8,652 nt of DNA from assembly GCA_026986455.1 (NCBI GenBank), contig JALSON010000295.1, positions 1-8,652 on the forward strand, given 5' to 3'. The notes below the pieces were generated by a model that was given only the letters and a program-made list of their open reading frames with translations, did no database searches and was not told the DNA's origin. This DNA is from Thermococcaceae archaeon. Lineage in GTDB: Archaea; Methanobacteriota_B; Thermococci; Thermococcales; Thermococcaceae. Every line of letters begins with the position of its first letter. The stretch's first letter is position 1. Below, piece after piece: positions 1-7,782 of the stretch. A program made the translations under genes and the position numbers.

Positions 1-1
1 C

Positions 2-937
<936 letters not shown>

Positions 938-943
938 CCCCGG

Positions 944-957
944 GCAAATTTTATATA
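944..957 (+). promoter_or_regulatory. BRE/TATA promoter of the mannosylglycerate operon
   Basis: The archaeal core promoter reads GCAAAT (BRE-like, 944-949) followed by TTTATATA (TATA box, 950-957), directly after the pfkC stop. With the usual 22-27 base distance, transcription would begin near 977-982 and give a leader of about 65 bases before mpgS. A weaker TATA-like element, TCTTTATTG, lies at 983-991 and could give a second, shorter leader. No start site can be proved from sequence alone. Confidence 0.65.
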
Positions 958-960
958 CCT

Positions 961-972
961 TTAGTTACTAAC
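961..972 (+). promoter_or_regulatory. candidate operator dyad next to the mpgS TATA box
   Basis: The sequence TTAGTTACTAAC holds two overlapping perfect dyads: TTAGT-T-ACTAA (961-971) and GTTA-C-TAAC (964-972). It begins three bases after the TATA box and ends just before the predicted transcription start, the usual place for an archaeal repressor that blocks polymerase recruitment. The regulator is unknown, and the assignment rests on symmetry and position only. Confidence 0.25.
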
Positions 973-1044
973 CTCTTTCGGGTCTTTATTGATTTTAGGG
1001 GCCTGTATGTGCTTTAATCAGTTTTAGCGACTGGAGGTGGTTTT

Positions 1045-2229
1045 ATGCTTTTGGAAGCTCCCGTTTACAAGGAGCTGTTTGGAGCAATTGAGATTTACGA
1101 GGTCCAGAAGGTCATAAAGCTGGACACACAGACGAAGGATGTTGGGAGCTTTACGGTCAAAAACGTCCCGAGGGAGGATATCTACCGCATTCTGGAGGAT
1201 ATTGCCATAGTTGTCCCGATGAAAAATGAGAAGCTTCAGCTCGTCGATGGTGTGCTCAAGGCAATACCTCATCAGTGCCCGATTATCATTGTCTCGAACA
1301 GCAAACGTGAGGGGCCCAACCTGTTCAAACAGGAGGTCGACCTCGTGAAGCATTTCTACAACCTGACCCACTCAAAGATAGTTATGATACATCAGAAGGA
1401 TGCGGGCATATCAAGGGCATTCAGGGAGGTCGGCTACACGGACATCTTTGATGAGAAAGGAAATGTGAGGGGGGGCAAAGGTGAGGGCATGCTCATAGGA
1501 ATCCTCCTAGCTAAGGCCCTCGGAGTGAAGTATGTGGGCTTTGTTGATGCCGACAACTACATCCCCGGTGCCGTCAATGAGTACGTTAAGGACTATGCCG
1601 CAGGCTTCCTTATGAGCGAGAGCGATTACTCGATGGTAAGGCTGAGCTGGAGGCACAAGCCCAAGGTTAGCAAGAGGGGACTCTACTTCAGGAAATGGGG
1701 GAGGGTTAGCGAGATTACAAACAGGTACATGAACGCCCTCTTCGGAGCCGGAACGAATTTTGAGACGAGCATAATAGTCACCGGAAACGCAGGGGAGCAC
1801 GCGATGACGCTTAAACTCGCCGAGATACTGCCCTTCTCAACGGGGTACTCAATAGAGCCCTTCGAGCTGGTCTACCTCTTCGAGCGCTTCGGGAAGTGGG
1901 AGGGGATTGAGGAGTACGCGGAGGTCTATGATCAGGGGATAGAGATATTCCAGATAGAGACCCTAAACCCGCACTTCCACGAGGAAAAGGGACAGGAGCA
2001 TGTGGCAGACATGATTCTGAGCTCACTGGGTGTTATATACCACTCAAAGCTGGCCACGGCCGGCCTGAAGAAACGCATCCTTGATGATTTAAGGCTGCAT
2101 GGGTTGCTGAATGAGGAAGAGGAACCACCGAAGCCCCGGGTGATGACCCCCATCAGGGAGATAGACGCGGATAGGTGGATACGCATCCTTGAGGACAGTG
2201 CTGAGACGCTCTTCAAATTCGAAGTGTGA
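1045..2229 (+). CDS. mpgS: mannosyl-3-phosphoglycerate synthase
   Basis: This is a GT55-family glycosyltransferase that moves mannose from GDP-mannose to 3-phosphoglycerate and gives mannosyl-3-phosphoglycerate, the first committed step of mannosylglycerate synthesis in the cytoplasm. At 394 residues it is of normal family length. The nucleotide-binding GT-A part has [10 protein letters not shown] (55-64), IIVSNSK (81-87) and GGKGEGML (143-150). The metal-binding DAD lies at 168-170 in [13 protein letters not shown]. The acceptor/metal half carries RLSWRHKPK (199-207), [10 protein letters not shown] (246-255) and [12 protein letters not shown] (308-319). The start is fixed because an in-frame stop lies at 1015-1017 and the SD GGAGGTG (1033-1039) is 5 bases before ATG. 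It is the first gene of the operon, and mpgP follows after 9 bases. Retention of an ordinary GT-A fold and all motifs suggests a functional enzyme. Confidence 0.97.
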   Translation: MLLEAPVYKELFGAIEIYEVQKVIKLDTQTKDVGSFTVKNVPREDIYRILEDIAIVVPMKNEKLQLVDGVLKAIPHQCPIIIVSNSKREGPNLFKQEVDLVKHFYNLTHSKIVMIHQKDAGISRAFREVGYTDIFDEKGNVRGGKGEGMLIGILLAKALGVKYVGFVDADNYIPGAVNEYVKDYAAGFLMSESDYSMVRLSWRHKPKVSKRGLYFRKWGRVSEITNRYMNALFGAGTNFETSIIVTGNAGEHAMTLKLAEILPFSTGYSIEPFELVYLFERFGKWEGIEEYAEVYDQGIEIFQIETLNPHFHEEKGQEHVADMILSSLGVIYHSKLATAGLKKRILDDLRLHGLLNEEEEPPKPRVMTPIREIDADRWIRILEDSAETLFKFEV

Positions 2230-2238
2230 GGGGATGCC

Positions 2239-2973
2239 ATGAGGGTTATCTTCCTTGATCTGGACAGGACGCTCATAGGGGAAGACTATTCGCCCGAACC
2301 CGCCGGGCACATAGTTGACTGGCTGAAGAATAAAGGCTTCGAGATAATTTTCAATTCGTCAAAAACCCGGGCGGAGCAGGAGTACTACAGAAAAGCCCTC
2401 GACATTGAGGCTCCTTTCATAGTTGAAAACGGAAGCGCCGTTTATATTCCTGAGGACTATTTCGATTTTGAAATTCCCGGCCTCATGAGAGATTCCTACA
2501 TCGTGGTGGAGCTCGGGGAGAGGTATGCGGTGATAAAGAGTGCTCTTGATGCAATATCCGACGAGTTCGGGCTGAAATACTACGGAAACTCGACCCTTGA
2601 GGAGGTTGTGGGCTTCACGGGACTGCCAGAAAGACTTGCCATGCTCGCCATGAGGAGGGAATATTCGGAGACAGTTTTTCTGTGGAAAAAGGAGGGGTTT
2701 GCGGAAAGGCTGAAAAATTTGAAGGTGTCCCGAGGGAGCCGCTTTTTCAGCGTGCACGGAGACACTGACAAGGGAAAGGCCGCACGTGTCTTGCTCTCCC
2801 TCTACAGAAGGCTTGGAAATGTTGAGAGCTACGCCGTTGGAGACGCCCCCAACGACATCCCTCTCCTGAATGCAGTTGACCACCCGTATATCATGGGCAC
2901 GCTCACCCATCCGGGGGGTAAAAATATTAAAAATATAAAGTCAATCGAGGAACTAAAGGAGGTGATATTATGA
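2239..2973 (+). CDS. mpgP: mannosyl-3-phosphoglycerate phosphatase
   Basis: This HAD-superfamily phosphatase with a Cof-type C2 cap removes the phosphate from mannosyl-3-phosphoglycerate and releases mannosylglycerate. It has 244 residues. HAD motif I is FLDLDRT, with nucleophile Asp7 and acid/base Asp9. Motif II is Ser40/Ser41 in FNSSKTR. The cap lies roughly at 80-165. Motif III is Lys178 in HGDTDKGKA, and motif IV is GDAPND at 201-206 with Mg-binding Asp202 and Asp206. The SD GAGGGGAT (2228-2235) overlaps the mpgS stop. The ATG at 2234 is in another frame, so ATG 2239 is the start. The gene ends in an ATGA overlap with manC, which suggests coupled translation. Its 3' end is unusually A/T rich and encodes KNIKNIK (see the possible internal promoter). 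Confidence 0.95.
   Translation: MRVIFLDLDRTLIGEDYSPEPAGHIVDWLKNKGFEIIFNSSKTRAEQEYYRKALDIEAPFIVENGSAVYIPEDYFDFEIPGLMRDSYIVVELGERYAVIKSALDAISDEFGLKYYGNSTLEEVVGFTGLPERLAMLAMRREYSETVFLWKKEGFAERLKNLKVSRGSRFFSVHGDTDKGKAARVLLSLYRRLGNVESYAVGDAPNDIPLLNAVDHPYIMGTLTHPGGKNIKNIKSIEELKEVIL
2921..2938 (+). promoter_or_regulatory. possible internal TATA region ahead of manC
   Basis: An A/T-only stretch inside the mpgP 3' end contains AAAATATTAAAAATATAA, a near tandem repeat of AAAATAT. Its 3' half, centred near 2934, lies about 35 bases before the manC ATG, so a start near 2958-2960 would leave a short leader ending in the manC SD. It may only reflect the lysine/isoleucine codons of KNIKNIK. The evidence is weak. 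Confidence 0.22.
2957..2966 (+). promoter_or_regulatory. strong ribosome binding site of manC
   Basis: AGGAGGTGAT matches the expected 16S 3' end complement without mismatch. It lies in the last codons of mpgP, 3 bases before the ATG at 2970 (7 bases counted from AGGAGG). It is the best SD in the operon, so manC may be translated more strongly than mpgP and not only by coupling. Confidence 0.8.
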
Positions 2974-4352
2974 AAACGCTGATACTGGCCGGAGGAAAGG
3001 GTACCCGTCTGTGGCCGCTCAGCAGAGAGCTCATGCCGAAGCAGTTCATAAAGATCTTCGATGACACCTCCCTATTTCAGAAAACCGTGAGGAGGGCCCT
3101 GCTTTTCTCGAAGCCAAAGGAAATATTCGTGGTAACCAACAGGGAGTACAGATTCAGGGTTCTTGATGAGCTCAGGGACATGGGCGTTGAGCTCCCTGAG
3201 GACAACATCCTGCTCGAACCTGTCGGGAAGAACACACTGCCGGCAATTTACTGGGGCCTGAAAACAGTGCATGAAAACTTTGGAAAATCAAAGGTCGCTG
3301 TTCTGCCTTCGGATCATCTTATTGATGCAAATGAGAGGTATGTTGAAGCATTTAAGACAGCCGAGAAGCTCGCTGGAGAGTATTTTGTAACTTTCGGTAT
3401 AAAGCCCACAAGGCCCCACACAGGCTACGGCTACATAAAACCCGGCGAAAAGCTGGAAGGCGGATATAAAGTCGCGGAGTTCAAGGAAAAGCCTGATTTC
3501 GAGACCGCAAAGCGCTATGTGGAGGAGGGCTACTACTGGAACAGCGGGATGTTCATGTTCGACACGGAGCTCTTCATCGAGGACGTGAGAAACCTTGCCC
3601 CGGAGGTGTACAGCGCATTTGAGGAAGCAGGGAGCATTGAGGAGGCCTATGAGCTTGTTCCGGATATAAGCGTTGACTATGGTATCATGGAGAAAACCGC
3701 GAGGGCCGCCGTTGTCCCTCTCAACGTCTACTGGAACGACCTCGGGAGCTTTGATGCAATCTATGATGCCTTTGAAAAGGATGAAGGCGGAAATGCGGTT
3801 AAGGTCAGGGGACTTAAGGCGGGATACGTGGGCATAGACTCAAAAAGCAACCTCATAATGACGGAGCGCCTGACCGCAACGGTCGGGGTGAGTGATCTGG
3901 TAATAATCGACACAGGGGATGCCCTGCTCGTTGCCCACAGGGGGGAGACCCAGAAGGTTAAGGAGGTCTACAGGAGACTCAAGGAGAGGGGCGATGAGAG
4001 GGTCATTGTGCACAGAACCGCCTACAGACCGTGGGGGAGCTACACCGTCCTTGAAGAGGGGGATCGCTACAAGATAAAGCGCCTGACAGTTCTGCCTGGC
4101 AAAAAGCTCTCGCTTCAGATGCACTACCACAGGAGCGAGCACTGGGTCGTTGTCAGGGGCACGGCAAAGGTTATCCTCGAAGACAGGGAAATCCTTCTGA
4201 GGCCCGGGGAGAGCACCTTTATCCCTGCAGGCGTCAGACACAGGCTTGAAAATCCGGGCAGGGTTGTCCTTGAGGTCATAGAAACCCAGATAGGAGAGTA
4301 TCTCGGTGAGGATGACATAGTTCGCTTTGATGATGAGTTCGGGAGGGTCTAA
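2970..4352 (+). CDS. manC: bifunctional mannose-1-phosphate guanylyltransferase / mannose-6-phosphate isomerase
   Basis: This type II fusion enzyme of 460 residues isomerises fructose-6-P to mannose-6-P and joins mannose-1-P to GTP to make GDP-mannose. The N-terminal nucleotidyltransferase domain (about 1-270) has the signature GGKGTRLWPLS (8-18), Lys24 in MPKQF, PSDH (113-116), FKEKP (171-175) and YYWNSGMF (188-195). A left-handed beta-helix-like linker follows (about 280-340). The C-terminal cupin isomerase domain starts near 350 (RPWGSY) and carries the metal site SLQMHYHRSEHW (381-392, His385, His387, Glu390) and His424 in GVRHRLEN. Both active sites look intact. ATG overlaps the mpgP stop (ATGA, 2970-2973). 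Its product GDP-mannose feeds MpgS and would also serve glycan and dolichol-mannose synthesis. A single-function reading is unlikely, given both complete domains. Confidence 0.95.
   Translation: MKTLILAGGKGTRLWPLSRELMPKQFIKIFDDTSLFQKTVRRALLFSKPKEIFVVTNREYRFRVLDELRDMGVELPEDNILLEPVGKNTLPAIYWGLKTVHENFGKSKVAVLPSDHLIDANERYVEAFKTAEKLAGEYFVTFGIKPTRPHTGYGYIKPGEKLEGGYKVAEFKEKPDFETAKRYVEEGYYWNSGMFMFDTELFIEDVRNLAPEVYSAFEEAGSIEEAYELVPDISVDYGIMEKTARAAVVPLNVYWNDLGSFDAIYDAFEKDEGGNAVKVRGLKAGYVGIDSKSNLIMTERLTATVGVSDLVIIDTGDALLVAHRGETQKVKEVYRRLKERGDERVIVHRTAYRPWGSYTVLEEGDRYKIKRLTVLPGKKLSLQMHYHRSEHWVVVRGTAKVILEDREILLRPGESTFIPAGVRHRLENPGRVVLEVIETQIGEYLGEDDIVRFDDEFGRV
4341..4347 (+). promoter_or_regulatory. ribosome binding site that fixes the manB start
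   Basis: GGGAGGG lies 6 bases before ATG 4354 and inside the last codons of manC. Upstream in-frame starts (TTG 4327, ATG 4330, ATG 4333) have no SD at a suitable distance and would add a non-conserved MMMSSGGSK tail. ATG 4354 is therefore chosen. Confidence 0.75.
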
Positions 4353-4353
4353 G

Positions 4354-5724
4354 ATGGGAAAGCTGTTCGGAACATTCGGGGTCAGGGGAATTGCAAACGA
4401 AAAGATAACTCCGGAATTCGCCCTTAAAATCGGTATGGCCTTCGGAACCCTTCTGAAGAGGGAGGGAAGGAAAAGGCCTCTTGTCGTTGTCGGCAGGGAT
4501 CCAAGGGTGAGCGGAGAAATGCTGGAGGGAGCCCTGATCAGCGGCCTCCTGAGCATGGGCGTTGATGTCATAGATGTGGGCATAGCACCAACACCGGCCA
4601 TCCAGTTTGCCTGCAGGCACTTTGGCACAGATGGAGGCGCTGTGATAACTGCCTCGCACAACCCTCCGGAGTACAACGGCATAAAGCTCCTTGAGCCCAA
4701 CGGCCTGGGGCTGAAGAAGGAGAGGGAGGCGGTTGTGGAGGAGCTCTTCTTCAACGAGGACTTTGATCCGGCCCAATGGTATGAGATTGGTGAGGTCAGG
4801 AAGGAGGATATAATCAGGCCGTATCTCGATGCCATCAGGAGCAGGGTTGATGTCGAGGCCATTAAAAAGAGGCGGCCCTTTGTCGTCGTTGATACATCAA
4901 ACGGTGCGGGCAGCCTGACCCTTCCATATCTGCTGAGGGAGCTGGGCTGTAAGGTAGTCAGCATAAACGCCCATCCTGACGGGCACTTCCCTGCAAGAAA
5001 TCCGGAGCCCAACGAGGAGAACCTCCGGGGCTTCATGAAAATTGTTAAGGCCCTCGGGGCGGACTTCGGGGTTGCACAGGACGGTGATGCCGACAGGGCG
5101 GTTTTCATAGACGAGAACGGGAACTTCATTCAGGGCGATAAGACATTTGCTCTCGTTGTAAAGGCAATGCTCCAGGAAAATGGCGGGGGACTTGTTGTCA
5201 CGACAATAGCAACCTCCCACATAATTGACGAGCTCGCGAAGCAATACAACGGAGAGGTCATGAAGACGAAGGTGGGCGACCTTATAGTTTCAAGGGCTCT
5301 CCTTGAGCACAGCGGCCTTGTGGGTGGTGAGGAGAACGGAGGCGTTATCTTTCCGGACTTCGTTCTCGGCCGGGACGGGGCAATGACCACGGCAAAGATA
5401 GTCGAGATATTCTCAAAGAGCGGGAAGAAGTTCAGCGAGCTTATCGCGGAGCTGCCGAGATTCTATCAGGTGAAGACAAAGCGGCGTATAGAGGGAGACA
5501 GACATGCCGCTGTTGAGAGGGTCGCAAAAATTGCGAAGCAGAGGGGGCTGAGAATTGATACCACGGACGGTACAAAAATCCTCCTTGAGGATGGCTGGGT
5601 GCTCGTGAGGGCGAGCGGAACCGAGCCGATAATAAGGATTTTTGCGGAGGCAAGAAGTGAGGAGAGGGCTAAGGAACACCTCAACCTTGGTCTTGAGCTT
5701 CTGGAGGATGCCCTGAAGGCCTAA
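4354..5724 (+). CDS. manB: phosphomannomutase / phosphoglucomutase
   Basis: This alpha-D-phosphohexomutase interconverts mannose-6-P and mannose-1-P and supplies ManC. Members of this family from Thermococcales can also act on glucose phosphates. The protein has 456 residues, the normal length. All four domain signatures are present: the phosphoserine loop TASHNPPEYNG (99-109, Ser101), the Mg loop DGDADR (243-248), the sugar-binding GEENGG (325-330) and the phosphate-binding RASGTEP (419-425). The N-terminus MGKLFGTFGVRG is typical and supports the start at 4354, one base after the manC TAA. It is the last gene of the operon. Its TAA (5722-5724) overlaps the converging cbiO stop, so no spacer exists for a private terminator. 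Confidence 0.95.
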   Translation: MGKLFGTFGVRGIANEKITPEFALKIGMAFGTLLKREGRKRPLVVVGRDPRVSGEMLEGALISGLLSMGVDVIDVGIAPTPAIQFACRHFGTDGGAVITASHNPPEYNGIKLLEPNGLGLKKEREAVVEELFFNEDFDPAQWYEIGEVRKEDIIRPYLDAIRSRVDVEAIKKRRPFVVVDTSNGAGSLTLPYLLRELGCKVVSINAHPDGHFPARNPEPNEENLRGFMKIVKALGADFGVAQDGDADRAVFIDENGNFIQGDKTFALVVKAMLQENGGGLVVTTIATSHIIDELAKQYNGEVMKTKVGDLIVSRALLEHSGLVGGEENGGVIFPDFVLGRDGAMTTAKIVEIFSKSGKKFSELIAELPRFYQVKTKRRIEGDRHAAVERVAKIAKQRGLRIDTTDGTKILLEDGWVLVRASGTEPIIRIFAEARSEERAKEHLNLGLELLEDALKA

Positions 5725-5730
5725 TCCTCC
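5703..5730. terminator. stem-loop covering both convergent stop codons
   Basis: A perfect 7-base inverted repeat GGAGGAT (5703-5709) / ATCCTCC (5724-5730) encloses an inner GCC (5710-5712) / GGC (5718-5720) pairing, with a CTGAA loop and a 3-base bulge CTA. The bulge holds most of the manB TAA and all of the cbiO TAG (minus strand). It can fold in both transcripts. No T-run follows on either strand, so a role in archaeal T-tract termination is uncertain. It may instead protect the 3' ends or be a chance result of the codons. Confidence 0.35.
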
Positions 5731-6584
5731 GCATCCTGAGGGAGCTTCCCCCATCCACATTTTTCCATATGCCTCGTGAGCAGGGCTGCTGCCTCCTCAA
5801 GGGTCAGCGGGACCTCCTCTATCCCGACGGAACGGAGGAGCCTTACAATCTCCGGAATTTCAAGGTTTGCCTCCTCAAGGATATCCTCGCGGGAGAAAAG
5901 TTCCCTTGGCCTTCCGCTGAATATCATCTCCCTGTTTATGACGTAGCATCTGTCAGCAAGCCGTATGGCCCTCAGGTCATGGGTCGCCATTATTACAGTC
6001 TTTCCCCTGTCTCTGAGCTCCCCTATGAGACCGAGGATGTAGTTGCGGTTCTTAAGATCAAGGTCCCGGGTTGGCTCATCCAAGAGAACAACCTGGGGGT
6101 CTAAAGCCAGCACAGCGGCTATGGATGCCTTCTTCTTTTCGCCCCCGCTAAGGTTGTAGGGATGCCTGTCCCTGAGGTGATATATGCCGAGCTTCTTCAT
6201 TATCTCCTCCGTTACAGCCAGTGCCTTCTCCTTCTCATAGAGATGCAGGGGGCCGAATGCAACATCCTCCATGACGGTGGGGCTGAAGAGCATGATGTCC
6301 GGATTCTGGAAGAGGAAGCCAACCCTGCTCCTGAACCACTCCATCTCCTTCTCATCTGTGAGAACATCCTCCGTGAGGGGCTTCCCCATAAAGCGCACCT
6401 CGCCCTTCTGGGGAAATATCAGTCCGTCCAGTATTTTAAGCAGGGTTGTCTTTCCCGCCCCGTTGGGCCCCACAACCGCCACGAGCTCCCCCCGATAGAT
6501 GTCCATGCTGATGTCTTCCAGCGCCATTTTTCCTGTCGGATACGTGTATGAAATCTCTCTGACCTCATAGATTTTCCGGCTCAT
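5721..6584 (-). CDS. cbiO: Ni/Co ECF transporter ATP-binding protein CbiO
   Basis: This cytoplasmic ABC ATPase powers nickel or cobalt uptake together with CbiQ and CbiM. It has 287 residues from ATG 6584. Motifs are Walker A GPNGAGKTT (39-47), Q-loop LFQNPD with Gln93, signature LSGGE (145-149), Walker B VVLLDEP (165-171) and H-loop His202 in MATHD. The sequence after about 235 is a C-terminal extension common in this family. ATG 6584 forms an ATGA overlap with the cbiQ stop and has the SD AGGTGG (6595-6590) 5 bases upstream. The GTG at 6593 would lie inside that SD and is rejected. Only one ATPase gene is present, so a CbiO homodimer is expected, as in dedicated group I ECF transporters. 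The end overlaps convergent manB by 4 bases. Confidence 0.93.
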   Translation of the reverse strand: MSRKIYEVREISYTYPTGKMALEDISMDIYRGELVAVVGPNGAGKTTLLKILDGLIFPQKGEVRFMGKPLTEDVLTDEKEMEWFRSRVGFLFQNPDIMLFSPTVMEDVAFGPLHLYEKEKALAVTEEIMKKLGIYHLRDRHPYNLSGGEKKKASIAAVLALDPQVVLLDEPTRDLDLKNRNYILGLIGELRDRGKTVIMATHDLRAIRLADRCYVINREMIFSGRPRELFSREDILEEANLEIPEIVRLLRSVGIEEVPLTLEEAAALLTRHMEKCGWGKLPQDAED

Positions 6585-7411
6585 ATAAACCACCTGTCAC
6601 CGATAAACACCACCGCCATGAGAAGTATCGCAGAAGTGAGGAAGAGGGCATCGCTTTTCCTGAATTCAAACTCATTCAGGCTTCTTGCCGAGTGAAGATA
6701 GCCCCGGGAGAGCATGGCGTAGTAGAGGTCCTCCCCCATCATCTGCGTCTTTATGAACAGGGCCCCCATGTTCTTCCCGGCCTCCTTCCAGCTTTCGACC
6801 ATACCGAGCTTCCTGCACAGTCTTGACCTTCTGGAGTACATCGAGTCAAGCAGGATGCTGAGCAGGAGGAATATGTACCTGTAGGTCAGGGTGGTTATTG
6901 TTATCACAATTCCCGGGACCCTGAAATCCGAGAGGGCTTTCATCACGTCGCTCCATTTTGTCGTTATCGTCAGGAGGATTGCATATGACACTGCCGCTGC
7001 TACCCTGAGGGTGAATATCGCCGCCGCATGAAGGCCCTCCGCCGTCACCGCAATGTACGGGGAATTCCAGAGGACGATGATGGGTCTGCCGGGGGTTATA
7101 ACGTTGAAGATGACCGGGAGTGCTATGATACCGGTGAATATCGGCACAAAAACCCACACCCGTTTTATAAAATACCTGAGGGGAATCCCGGAGAGAGCCG
7201 CCATAACCAGCGGGAGGAAGTAGAGAAAGAGAATGACCGCTATATGTCTCGCACCGACCACAACGGAGATTGAAATCAAAAGCGCTATTAGCTTGGCCCT
7301 TGGATCAACCGATTGAAGGAAGCCCTCCCTGCCCGCATATCTCTCCGAAAATACCGCCTCCCTTATGAACGAAGCAACTTCCTCCACGGTCTTATCTATC
7401 AGCTTGCTCAT
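6581..7411 (-). CDS. cbiQ: Ni/Co ECF transporter transmembrane component CbiQ (EcfT)
   Basis: This membrane protein couples ATP hydrolysis by CbiO to the substrate-binding CbiM. It has 276 residues. Hydrophobic stretches at roughly 40-56, 57-78, 86-105, 121-150, 168-190 and 255-274 fit the family. The cytoplasmic coupling region holds the basic SMYSRRSRLCRKLG segment (190-203) and the family's A-M-x-x-R-G motif in YYAMLSRGY (230-238). The chosen start is ATG 7411, with GGGGG (7422-7418) 6 bases upstream. ATG 7417, which adds Met-Lys, would lie directly against that SD, so it is less likely but possible. The gap to cbiN is 40 bases and the stop overlaps the cbiO start (ATGA). Confidence 0.92.
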   Translation of the reverse strand: MSKLIDKTVEEVASFIREAVFSERYAGREGFLQSVDPRAKLIALLISISVVVGARHIAVILFLYFLPLVMAALSGIPLRYFIKRVWVFVPIFTGIIALPVIFNVITPGRPIIVLWNSPYIAVTAEGLHAAAIFTLRVAAAVSYAILLTITTKWSDVMKALSDFRVPGIVITITTLTYRYIFLLLSILLDSMYSRRSRLCRKLGMVESWKEAGKNMGALFIKTQMMGEDLYYAMLSRGYLHSARSLNEFEFRKSDALFLTSAILLMAVVFIGDRWFI

Positions 7412-7451
7412 TTTCATCCCCCGGGCGTGGAAAAGGATAAAAATCAGAAAA

Positions 7452-7778
7452 TCAGGAAGACGACCCCACGAGCTTTACCAGGCCGTAGTATGCCCCGAGG
7501 ACGAGGGCAACCCCCACGACCGCCGAGATTATATATCCGATTGATGCATGAAGCTTGTCCTCCCATCCCGGAACGTTGTAGTCGGGCAGAAGTGCATGCG
7601 TCCATGCATTGGAGAGCTTTTCCATCCCCGTGAGCTTCTCATGAACCTGACCGGCCAGGTCACCGGGATCCCATTCCCCCCATGCGTCCCCGTAATTCCA
7701 AACGAGCAGTATGCCTATTGGAGAGAGTATTATCATCACCCCGATTATGACGAGGAAAGTTTTTGTAAGCCTGTCCAT
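7452..7778 (-). CDS. cbiN: small CbiN-like / PDGLE-type membrane subunit of the Ni/Co transporter
   Basis: This 108-residue accessory protein has two membrane helices (about 7-27 and 78-101) with an extracytoplasmic loop between. In this family CbiN/NikN-type proteins contact CbiM and are needed for metal loading. The loop carries WNYGDAWGEWDPGDLA (27-42) and ALLPDYNVPGW (62-72). The DYxVPG pattern matches the PDGLE domain, while the canonical PDGLE string itself is not kept (DPGDL instead). The role therefore rests on position, topology and this partial motif. The start is clear: the SD GGGGGTGAT (7790-7782) overlaps the cbiM stop and lies 3 bases before the ATG at 7778. Only 4 bases separate it from cbiM. 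Confidence 0.8.
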   Translation of the reverse strand: MDRLTKTFLVIIGVMIILSPIGILLVWNYGDAWGEWDPGDLAGQVHEKLTGMEKLSNAWTHALLPDYNVPGWEDKLHASIGYIISAVVGVALVLGAYYGLVKLVGSSS

Positions 7779-7782
7779 CCAA

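Noticed and set aside
2140..2204. C/D-box sRNA candidate: GTGATGA at 2140 and CTGA at 2201
   Set aside because: The spacing fits an archaeal C/D sRNA, but no internal D'/C' pair and no closing stem are visible, and the region is ordinary mpgS coding sequence.
4327..4353. Upstream in-frame starts of manB (TTG 4327, ATG 4330, ATG 4333)
   Set aside because: They have no SD at a proper distance. The SD at 4341-4347 and the conserved N-terminus point to ATG 4354.
3840..5129. Minus-strand open frame of 429 codons opposite manC and manB
   Set aside because: It lies fully against two genes with complete catalytic motifs. Its translation is serine/proline/leucine rich and low in recognisable structure, as expected for a shadow of codon-biased genes, and it has no convincing SD or promoter.
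5769..6551. Plus-strand open frames opposite cbiO
   Set aside because: They mirror the conserved ATPase on the other strand, show no family motifs, and contain no start with a good SD.
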